Shown in pieces: positions 10,501 through 22,500 of a stretch of 27,322 bases of DNA. Every line of letters starts with the position of its first letter. Positions within the stretch are counted from its first letter, which is position 1. Source of the DNA: Paraphysomonas bandaiensis (lineage: Eukaryota > Chrysophyceae); contig CBFFRP010000600.1 in the NCBI GenBank assembly GCA_965644295.1, forward strand, positions 1 through 27,322, written 5' to 3'. The notes beneath the pieces are model-generated. The model worked only from the letters and a program-made list of their open reading frames with translations. It was not told the DNA's origin and made no database searches. The position numbers were made by a program, and so were the translations under genes.

Positions 10501-13500
10501 AAGTCCTCAGGTGAATCGAACTCCTGAGCTAGAACAACAGTTGCAGAAAAGTCGCCAGCAACGTACTCTGACGTGCTCACGAGCTCCACATACCCCGACT
10601 CTCGCAGAATCACCTGCTCTTGTCCTGTCTCATCCACGCGTCGCTGAGAGGGAGAACGGTTTGTATCATACGATGACAGTTCATCACCTCCGAATTGATA
10701 TCCTATTGAAGTGAGCCGACACAAGCATGTGGTGTTCCACGCAGTATAAGAGTCAACAGTGCAGTTGAAGTTCCCTCTGGTAGACAAGACTCGGCAATGA
10801 GGTTCAGAGAAAATATCCGGACAATGTAGCCTTACTTCTGCGGCAGTGCCATTACAAGCGACGTTCACAGCTGACGGGCGACAGGGTACTATGTGAGTGG
10901 TGTACACATCATGATCACAAGTCACGTTAAATGTGGTATTGCTGGCGTGTACTCGGCCGTAGTAGATAGGATTATTATTTTGTATAATTATCTTGAAAGA
11001 ATCGTTGGTGTATATCGAGCCATCAATAGCCATTTGCAACACATCCGAATTGTAATTCCCATTGTCATAAAGCTTCGACCGAATACTACTCAATGAAACC
11101 TTTAAACTCCGCGAGGGGTGCCGTGTACTATTTCTATGAAATTGGAGAGACGAAGGCAGTAATCCAGCCGACGTCTTTGCAAATGACTGTGGTACTGCCA
11201 TTGAAATATCTTCATTATTAACTGAAGAGGTAAAAACTTCTGTGATTTGTTGAAATGACTTTCGTAAAATCCGGTTCCCGCGTTGGCCCTCAATCAGAGA
11301 TCTTCTTACACCTGACCCATACGTGTCCAGTGCGGACGCAACTCGGGACGCGATGAATGAGCTCTTGTTGAGGAGGAGGCTGCCGTGAGGATGAGTGATA
11401 CTCGACGAGGCCAATGAGGATGACAAAGTATTCATTGAAACAGTGGCAATGCTATCTACTGCTGTCAGAGTGTCACTATAATATGCCTCATATGCGTCCA
11501 CCGATAGCAGTGTAGAGTTCCTTAAAATCGCATCAGCAATATTGAGACCATGCTCTGCCCCCACTTCAGATAGTTCACTCGATTGTGTCGTAAGTGTAAC
11601 TAAAATTTGTTGCCACTCCAAAATCGACTCCACAGTTGGATCATCCACTCTAGTGACACCATCTAGCTCATTCAGATTGGCTTCTCTCATAATAGTGCGT
11701 ACTCTCGCCTCCTCGGCTGTATACTCACAAAACAAACCACTGAATCCTTTATCACATAGACACTTCGCCTCACATGAAGAGTCAATCAATAGACACTCGG
11801 ACACAGCAGCTCCGCTGTCACTGTCCTGAAGTATGCAAGTGCCTCGATGCGAGCAGTTGCCGGTACATGTCTTCCGAAGATAATCACAAACGGAGGGTGA
11901 CTCTGTAATCTTACAGTACTCCCATACACTGCAGTCATAGTCAGTGTCACAAATCACACCAGGAGAATGTGTTAACATATCGCTTTCAGGTACACAACCA
12001 TGGTTAGATGCACCCTCTTCTCCTACATACCCAGCCAAGCATGATCCACATGTATGATCAACACTAAAACACTCATGACGGTTCAGAGTGGTACAGTTGG
12101 GTGCTGAGGAGCAGTTCTTGGTATTCAGATAAGAACTGGACAATGAGAGGATTTGCTTCGTCAACTCAATATTGTTTCCACTCGATTCTAGTTCCAATCG
12201 AAACTTCTCACGTGCTAAAGTTGTCGAGAGGGCTGTATTAGAACGAACCACAACTGACGTCTGCAACCGAGAAGCTGCATCCAAACTATCCAGCACACGA
12301 ACATAACACAACAATGTGTATCCATTCATACTGTCCCCAGGTGGAAATGTGGAGCTGGCATAAGACATCTCCAACCGACTTCTCACAATCGGATAGTGGC
12401 CATCCTCCACATAACCCATTACATAGGACAATGGCAAGTCTTCATCAGACCAAGACTCCGCAATGAGCGTAAAGACTGTATCCCACGCTATACCTGAGGG
12501 AGGGAACACTGAAAGTAGACCAGGCTGAGGAGGAGTATTAAACATCACTGTCAATGATACTGTGGACGAGCCACAGGTAAGTGAAAATACATAGGGAACC
12601 GACCGACCAGGAATAGAGCCGGCACTAACAACCAAATTGACTGACTGTAGCCCTTTTGCTAGTAATACATACGTTGCCGTAGATGTGATAGAAGCCAGAT
12701 CAACAGATGGCTCGTTGATAGCCCAAAATGCTGATTGGGCCACACTTAATTGCGCAGTTCCCAGCAAAACCAGAGAAGACAAAGGGTTGACACCATTCGC
12801 TGCTCCGCTTCTCCTTATAGACACAATCGGAGCCAATGCTTCAGTCACTCGCACAACCACTGAGCTCTCCGCTTGCCTGCCGTCAGCAACACTAAGCACT
12901 TCCACACTTATCGAATACTCCGAGTGCTCCTTTGTCTTATTCGTTGTAAATATATGAAGTAAATGTGGAGTTGTGATAGCATTTGATTGTATATTCAAAT
13001 CATCACACCGCAGAAGGAGAGCTGGAAACAACTGCATACAAGTCCAGCGGAATTCAAACCCACTGCTCTCAGCTGGAGGGCGTAATTCGGGTGGAATATT
13101 TTTATCATAACTGCCAGATGCATCCAATAACACACTTCCGCCGATTCGCAATGATTGCTGTGATCCTCCCTCAATGATTGCCACAATATCGGACTGAACT
13201 ACTGACACGTATACAACTGTGGATGAGGACAGCCCCGACAGAGAGTTTGTCACAGATAACTTTATTTCGTAAACAGAACTTACGTTAAAAGAATAAGGTA
13301 GCAACTTAAATTTTCTCGGGTCACTCGACAACGACACTAACTCAAAGTGCTCCACTTCATCCTCGAATATTTTCCAATCATAGATTAAGTTGGAATACGA
13401 TGCAGAACCGTCGCATTCAGTTAAAAAAGCATTAGACTGCAGTACCAGAGGAGTGTAAGTGAATATCTGTCGAGAGAGTTGTCCCACCATAGAAACATAC

Positions 13501-16500
13501 GGCAGAATATCATTTACGGTTTTTATGATAGCTATGGCAGAGCTGCATTCACCGAAAAAATTGCACAGCCATAGCTCAAAAATGTACCTATAACCACCTT
13601 GAAATAATTGCGCTGGCATTGCAGGTGGTGGGCTAATCACGTAATTCTCTATAAGCCATTCCTGAACTGTATGGACGGTATCGCTAAAACTGGTCACAGT
13701 GATGTTGAAGTGTTTCCATGGTCGACCACCCGAACCAGAGGAGGCAGTAATATCGATCACAGGTCTGTCGCAGGGACCGGAGACTTTTGGGTGTGTCACA
13801 ACGAGGGTGGGTGAGATGGGGTCGTAGGGGGCAGCTAAAACCATCTCTGTCCTGTTCACAGTAGCCCAGCCAGTACACTCTGACGATGTGGAGGTGCATT
13901 GAGCTCTCAGTTTACCCCGCAGTAGCACCACACTATCACCCACTTCAGGTAGAAGAGGTCCTTTGAAATACACAGTAAGTGTGGTGGCCGAGGTCCAAAG
14001 GCAGTCCGACGATAAGGCCCCAGCTACATCCAGGAGACGAGAGCACTTGAAATATGAGGAATACTGCGCCTTGTCTGTAGGCGAATCAAATTTCAGGACA
14101 GCGGACTCACCACTCTTTGAGAACTGCGCTGACATTAAACGCGGGGTGCTGGGTTCTACTTCAGAGGGCTCTACAGTGAACGACTGCCCACTTCGGAAGA
14201 TTACATCATACTCCTGCTGCACTGCAAAATCCATCATAGTCACCTGTAGTGTGTACAGTCCCGGCGCACAGTTGGCGACAGTGAAGTAATGTGTCTTCGA
14301 CCATGAGGAACGTGTAACAGTCACAATGTCATCCAGAAAGGGGGATACAGTGTACGAACCACTGCTGTTTGACACCCCAGCAGATATCCACATACCACTG
14401 CTGGATGACGGAGCTGCCGAAAGGGTTACTACAACCATATTCCAGCCCACACTATTTTCTTGCAGTACAAACATATTCAAATCCACAAATATGCTCTTAC
14501 AACAGAGAGTTTCCCAAACGACTGCATTCGAGAGCATTTCTTCATACGAGGGAGCTAACAGGTGATTGTTTTGCGTGACACAATAGAGTGTGTAATTCGT
14601 GGACGGTGTTAGAGATGTTATTGTGATTGAGGCGTTAACAGAAGCATCGTCCACGTAGTCAAAATTGTTTGTAGAAATTACAGAATTTACAGAGTCGACG
14701 ATTACCATAGATTCAAAGCTTGCGCAATACACATAGCCTCTGTTAGAGAGCTGAATTGAAAGTGTAACGTGATCTCGATACACAGTCCAGTCCATATGTA
14801 ATATCTCAGGTAAACGTGCAACTGAAGGAGCATGCGTCGATGGAAAAATCGAATGTAGTTGTCCAGATGGCAGTGCAGTAGGTTGGACAAATGGTGGTGC
14901 TGTTGGTTCACCAAATGGCTGTCCTGTGGGTATTCGAGATGGTTGACTTGATGACGGTAGTGTTGGAATCCGAGATGGCTGTACTATAGGTTGTTCTGAT
15001 GGTAATCTAGAAGAAATTCCAGATGGTTGTCCTGTTGATTCACTTGATGGCAGTCCTGCTGGTTCACTAGATGGTTGCCCTGTTGGTACACTTGACGGCT
15101 GTCCACTAGGTTGACCAGATGGTTGTCCACTGGGTTGACCAGATGGCTGTCCAGTAGGGATCCCAGATGGTTGTCCACTAGGTTCACCAGATGGCGGTTC
15201 ACTAGGTAGGCCAGATGGTTGTCCACTAGGTTGACCAGATGGCTCACCTGTGGGTTCACTAGATGGCTGTCCAGTAGGGATCCCAGATGGCTGTCCTGTG
15301 GGTTCACAAGATGGCGGTTCACTAGGTAGGCCAGATGGTTGTCCACTAGGTTGGCATGATGGCTGCCCCGTAGGTTGCCCAGATGGCGGTCCACTAGGTT
15401 GACCAGATGGCTCACCTGTGGGTTCACTAGATGGCTGTCCAGTAGGGATCCCAGATGGTTGTCCACTAGGTTGACCAGATGGCTGTCCTGTCGGTTCACC
15501 AGATGGCGGTTCACTAGGTTGACATGATGGCTGTCCAGTAGGGATCCCAGATGGTTGTCCACTAGGTTGACATGATGGCTGTCCTGTCGGTTCGATTGAT
15601 GGCTGTGCACTGGGTTGACCAGATGGCTCACCTGTGGGTTCACTAGATGGCTGTCCACTGGGTTGACCAGATGGCTGTCCAGTAGGGATCCCAGATGGCT
15701 GTCCTGTGGGTTCACAAGATGGCGGTTCACTAGGTAGGCCAGATGGTTGTCCACTAGGTTGGCATGATGGCTGCCCCGTAGGTTGCCCAGATGGCGGTCC
15801 ACTAGGTTGACGAGATGGCTGTCCTGTCGGTTCACCAGATGGCGGTTCACTAGGTTGACCAGATGGCTGTCCAGTAGGGATCCCAGATGGCTGTCCTGTG
15901 GGTTCACCAGATGGCGGTTCACTAGGTAGGCCAGATGGTTGTCCACTAGGTTGGCATGATGGCTGCCCCGTAGGTTGCCCAGATGGCGGTCCACTAGGTT
16001 GACCAGATGGTTGTCCACTAGGTTGACGAGATGGCTGTCCTGTCGGTTCACCAGATGGCTCACCTGTGGGTTGACATGATGGCTGCCCAGTAGGGATCCC
16101 AGATGGTTGTCCACTAGGTTGACCAGATGGCTGTCCTGTCGGTTCACCAGATGGCTCACCTGTGGGTTGACATGATGGCTGTCCAGTAGGGATCCTAGAT
16201 GGCGGTCGACTAGGTTGGCCAGATGGCTGTCCTGTGGGTTCACAAGATGGCGGTTCACTAGGTAGGCCAGATGGTTGTCCACTAGGTTGACCAGATGGCT
16301 GCCCCGTAGGTTGCCCAGATGGCGGTCCACTAGGTTGGCCAGATGGTTGTCCTGTGGGTTCACTAGATGGCTGTCCAGTAGGGATCCCAGATGGCTGTCC
16401 ACTAGGTTGACCAGATGGCTGTCCAGTAGGGATCACAGATGGCTCACCTGTGGGTTGACATGATGGTTGTCCACTAGGTTCATCAGATGGCTGCCCAGTA

Positions 16501-19500
16501 GGGATCCCAGATGGTTGTCCACTAGGTTGACGAGATGGCTGTCCTGTCGGTTCACCAGATGGCTCACCTGTGGGTTGGCATGATGGCTGTCCAGTAGGGA
16601 TCCCAGATGGTTGTCCACTAGGTTGGCCAGATGGCTGTCCTGTTGGTTCACCAGATGGCTCACCTGTAGGTTGACCAGATGGTTGTCCACTAGGTTGACG
16701 AGATGGCTGTCCTGTCGGTTCACCAGATGGCTCACCTGTGGGTTGGCATGATGGCTGTCCTGTCGGTTCACCAGATGGTTGTCCACTAGGTTGGCCAGAT
16801 GGCTGTCCTGTTGGTTCACCAGATGGCTCACCTGTAGGTTGACCAGATGGTTGTCCACTAGGTTGACGAGATGGCTGTCCTGTCGGTTCACCAGATGGCT
16901 CACCTGTGGGTTGGCATGATGGCTGTCCTGTCGGTTCACCAGATGGCTCACCTGTAGGTTGACCAGATGGTTGTCCACTAGGTTGACGAGATGGCTGTCC
17001 TGTCGGTTCACCAGATGGCTCACCTGTGGGTTGACATGATGGCTGTCCAGTAGGGATCCCAGATGGTTGTCCACTAGGTTGACCAGATGGCTGTCCTGTT
17101 GGTTCGGTAGATGGTTGTCCACTAGGTTGACCAGATGGCTGCCCCGTAGGTTGCCCAGATGGCGGTCCACTAGGTTGGCCAGATGGTTGTCCTGTGGGTT
17201 CACTAGATGGCTGTCCAGTAGGGATCCCAGATGGCTGTCCACTAGGTTGACCAGATGGCTGTCCAGTAGGGATCACAGATGGCTCACCTGTGGGTTGACA
17301 TGATGGTTGTCCACTAGGTTCATCAGATGGCTGCCCAGTAGGGATCCCAGATGGTTGTCCACTAGGTTGACGAGATGGCTGTCCTGTCGGTTCACCAGAT
17401 GGCTCACCTGTGGGTTGGCATGATGGCTGTCCAGTAGGGATCCCAGATGGTTGTCCACTAGGTTGGCCAGATGGCTGTCCTGTTGGTTCACCAGATGGCT
17501 CACCTGTAGGTTGACCAGATGGTTGTCCACTAGGTTGACGAGATGGCTGTCCTGTCGGTTCACCAGATGGCTCACCTGTGGGTTGGCATGATGGCTGTCC
17601 TGTCGGTTCACCAGATGGTTGTCCACTAGGTTGGCCAGATGGCTGTCCTGTTGGTTCACCAGATGGCTCACCTGTAGGTTGACCAGATGGTTGTCCACTA
17701 GGTTGACGAGATGGCTGTCCTGTCGGTTCACCAGATGGCTCACCTGTGGGTTGGCATGATGGCTGTCCTGTCGGTTCACCAGATGGCTCACCTGTAGGTT
17801 GACCAGATGGTTGTCCACTAGGTTGACGAGATGGCTGTCCTGTCGGTTCACCAGATGGCTCACCTGTGGGTTGACATGATGGCTGTCCAGTAGGGATCCC
17901 AGATGGTTGTCCACTAGGTTGACCAGATGGCTGTCCTGTTGGTTCGGTAGATGGTTGTCCTGTAGGTTGACTAGATGGTTGTCCTGAAGGGAAAGGGGTC
18001 GGTGCTGATGTGGGCCTCAAGCATTCATGGTAACTGGTTTGTGTGAGGTAGAATGTTGTTAATTGAGTCATTGTGCATAGCTCGGAAGGGTAGACACCTG
18101 TGAACATATTGCCATCACCCCTTAGAACTCGTAATTTAGTTAGACTGGAAAAAGAGTCGGGGAGAGGACCCGTTAAGGAATTGTCATATAGATAGAGAAC
18201 ACTAAGAGAAGTCATCTGACCCAGTGATGAGGGGAGAGTACCCGTTAAGGAATTGTCACGTAGACGGAGATCACTAAGAGAAGTCATCAGTGATGAGGGG
18301 AGAGGACCTGTTAAGGAATTCTCAGATAGATAGAGTTCACTAAGAGAAGTCATCTGACCCAGTGATGAGGGGAGAGGACCCGTTAAGGAATTGTCATATA
18401 GTTCGAGTCTACTAAGAGAAGTCATCTGACCCAGTGATGAAGGGAGAGGACCCGTTAAGGAATTGACATATAGATAGAGTTCACGAAGAGAAGTCATCTG
18501 ACCCAGTGATGAAGGGAGAGGACCCGTTAAGGAATTGGAAGATAGACTGAGAACACTAAGAGAAGTCATCTGTCCCAGTGATGAGGGGAGTGTTCCGATG
18601 AGAGAGTTGACACCAATATTCAAATATGTCAATGCAGTCATATCGCTGATTGATGAGGGGAGAGATCCTGATATATCATCATCCCATAAGTCCACTCTGG
18701 TTATGTTCGATCCTGTGCAGGTGACTCCAGTGAAGCTGCACTTGTTCCCCACATCCGCACAGGTCCACTCAGACCATGCGGAGGTAACATCAGTCGCCTG
18801 AATGAAGTCACACAGCGCTGCCTCTTCCAAGTTAATTGTCGGTTGTCCTGAAGGGAAAGGGGTCGGTGCTGATGTGGGCCTCAAGCATTCATGGTAACTG
18901 GTTTGTGTGAGGTAGAATGTTGTTAATTGAGTCATTGTGCATAGCTCGGAAGGGTAGACACCTGTGAACATATTGCCATCACCCCTTAGAATTCGTAATT
19001 TAGTTAGACTGGAAAAAGAGTCGGGGAGAGAACCCGTTAAGGAATTGTCATATATAGATAGAGATATCTAAGAGAAGTCATCTGACCCAGTGATGAGGGG
19101 AGTGTACCGATGAGAGAGTTGTAACCAATATCCAAATATGTCAATGCAGTCATATCACCGATAGATGAGGGGAGAGGACCCGTTAAGGAATTGGAATATA
19201 GATGGAGATTACTAAGAGAAGTCATCTGACCCGGTGATGAGGGGAGAGGACCCGTTAAGGAATTGGAATATAGATAGAGATATCTAAGAGAAGTCATCTG
19301 ACCCAGTGATGAGGGGAGTGTACCGATGAGAGAGTTGTAACCAATATCCAAATATGTCAATGCAGTCATATCACCGATAGATGAGGGGAGAGGACCCGTT
19401 AAGGAATTATAATGTAGACGGAGACTACTAAGAGAAGTCATCTGACCCAATGATGAGGGGAGAGGACCCGTTAAGGAATTGCCAAATAGATAGAGAACAC

Positions 19501-22500
19501 TAAGAGAAGTCATCTGACCCAGTGATGAGGGGAGAGGACCCGTTAAGGAATTGTCATATAGTTCGAGTCTACTAAGAGAAGTCATCTGACCCAGTGATGA
19601 GGGGAGAGGACCCGTTAAGGAATTGGAATATAGATGGAGATTACTAAGAGAAGTCATCTGACCCGGTGATGAGGGGAGAGGACCCGTTAAGGAATTGGAA
19701 TATAGATAGAGATATCTAAGAGAAGTCATCTGACCCAGTGATGAGGGGAGTGTACCGATGAGAGAGTTGTAACCAATATCCAAATATGTCAATGCAGTCA
19801 TATCACCGATAGATGAGGGGAGAGGACCCGTTAAGGAATTATAATGTAGACGGAGAACACTAAGAGAAGTCATCTGACCCAGTGATGAGGGGAGTGTTCC
19901 GATGAGAGAGTTGGAACCAATATTCAAAAACGTCAATGCAGTCATATCGCTGATAGATAAGGGGAGAGATCCTGATATTCCATCATCCCATAAGTCCACT
20001 CTGGTTATGTTCGATCCTGTGCAGGTGACTCCAGTGAAAGTGCACTTGTTCCCCACATCCGCACAGGTCCACTCAGACCATACGGAGGTAATATCAGTTG
20101 CCTCAATGAAATCACACAGCGCTGCCTCTTCCAGGATAATTGTCGGTTCACTAGATGGTTGTCCTGAAGGGAAAGGAGTCGGGGCTGATGTGGGTCTCAA
20201 GCATTCGTGGTAACTGGTTTGTGTGAGGTAGAATGTTGTTAATTTAGTCATTGTACATAGCTCGGAAGGGTAGACATCTGAGAACATATTGCCATCACCT
20301 CTTAGATATTGCAATTTGGTTAGACTGGAAAGAGAGTCGGGGAGAGTACCCGTTAAGGAATTGTCACGTAGACTGAGATATCTAAGAGAAGTCATCTGAC
20401 CCAGTGATGAGGGGAGAGGACCCGTTAAGGAATTGAAATATAGATGGAGATTACTAAGAGAAATCATCTGACCCAATGATGAGGGGAGTGTACCGATGAG
20501 AAAGTTGTGACCAATATCCAAATAAGTCAATGCAGTCATATCGCTGATAGATGAGGGGAGAGGACCCGTTAAGGAATTGCCATATAGATTGAGATATCTA
20601 AGAGAAGTCATCTGACCCAGTGATGAGGGGAGAGGACCCGTTAAGGAATTGTCATATAGTTCGAGTCTACTAAGAGAAGTCATCTGACCCAGTGATGAGG
20701 GGAGAGGACCCGTTAAGGAATTGGAATATAGTTCGAGTCTACTAAGAGAAGTCATCTGACCCAGTGATGAGGGGAGAGGACCCGTTAAGGAATTGGAATA
20801 TAGATGGAGATTACTAAGAGAAGTCATCTGACCCGGTGATGAGGGGAGAGGACCCGTTAAGGAATTGGAATATAGATAGAGATATCTAAGAGAAGTCATC
20901 TGACCCAGTGATGAGGGGAGTGTACCGATGAGAGAGTTGTAACCAATATCCAAATATGTCAATGCAGTCATATCACCGATAGATGAGGGGAGAGGACCCG
21001 TTAAGGAATTATAATGTAGACGGAGAACACTAAGAGAAGTCATCTGACCCAGTGATGAGGGGAGTGTTCCGATGAGAGAGTTGACACCAATATTCAAATA
21101 TGTCAATGCAGTCATATCGCTGATTGATGAGGGGAGAGATCCTGATATATCATCATCCCATAAGTCCACTCTGGTTATGTTCGATCCTGTGCAGGTGACT
21201 CCAGTGAAGCTGCACTTGTTCCCCACATCCGCACAGGTCCACTCAGACCATGCGGAGGTAACATCAGTCGCCTGAATGAAGTCACACAGCGCTGCCTCTT
21301 CCAAGTTAATTGTCGGTTGTCCTGAAGGGAAAGGGGTCGGTGCTGATGTGGGCCTCAAGCATTCATGGTAACTGGTTTGTGTGAGGTAGAATGTTGTTAA
21401 TTGAGTCATTGTGCATAGCTCGGAAGGGTAGACACCTGTGAACATATTGCCATCACCCCTTAGAATTCGTAATTTAGTTAGACTGGAAAAAGAGTCGGGG
21501 AGAGAACCCGTTAAGGAATTGTCATATATAGATAGAGATATCTAAGAGAAGTCATCTGACCCAGTGATGAGGGGAGTGTACCGATGAGAGAGTTGTAACC
21601 AATATCCAAATATGTCAATGCAGTCATATCACCGATAGATGAGGGGAGAGGACCCGTTAAGGAATTGGAATATAGATGGAGATTACTAAGAGAAGTCATC
21701 TGACCCGGTGATGAGGGGAGAGGACCCGTTAAGGAATTGGAATATAGATAGAGATATCTAAGAGAAGTCATCTGACCCAGTGATGAGGGGAGTGTACCGA
21801 TGAGAGAGTTGTAACCAATATCCAAATATGTCAATGCAGTCATATCACCGATAGATGAGGGGAGAGGACCCGTTAAGGAATTATAATGTAGACGGAGACT
21901 ACTAAGAGAAGTCATCTGACCCAATGATGAGGGGAGAGGACCCGTTAAGGAATTGCCAAATAGATAGAGAACACTAAGAGAAGTCATCTGACCCAGTGAT
22001 GAGGGGAGAGGACCCGTTAAGGAATTGTCATATAGTTCGAGTCTACTAAGAGAAGTCATCTGACCCAGTGATGAGGGGAGAGGACCCGTTAAGGAATTGG
22101 AATATAGATGGAGATTACTAAGAGAAGTCATCTGACCCGGTGATGAGGGGAGAGGACCCGTTAAGGAATTGGAATATAGATAGAGATATCTAAGAGAAGT
22201 CATCTGACCCAGTGATGAGGGGAGTGTACCGATGAGAGAGTTGTAACCAATATCCAAATATGTCAATGCAGTCATATCACCGATAGATGAGGGGAGAGGA
22301 CCCGTTAAGGAATTATAATGTAGACGGAGAACACTAAGAGAAGTCATCTGACCCAGTGATGAGGGGAGTGTTCCGATGAGAGAGTTGGAACCAATATTCA
22401 AAAACGTCAATGCAGTCATATCGCTGATAGATGAGGGGAGAGATCCTGATATTCCATCATCCCATAAGTCCACTCTGGTTATGTTCGATCCTGTGCAGGT

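Noticed and set aside
14984-17914. Long - strand ORFs rich in DSHLVNPQ-like repeats, and + strand ORFs in the same place
   Set aside because: They are other-frame readings of the 12-bp minisatellite. The unit length is a multiple of three and lacks stops, so several frames stay open; only the PSGQ frame is continuous with the flanking protein domains.
19037-21445. A separate LRR gene starting at the ATG at 21445
   Set aside because: The ATG is inside an LRR C-cap, with no promoter or signal peptide; the frame is created only by the TA insertions and continues the same modules.
19037-21530. Introns removing the frameshift sites
   Set aside because: No GT-AG pair with intron-like sequence is evident there; all the DNA is well-formed LRR coding repeat. 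Transcript data would be needed to exclude it fully.
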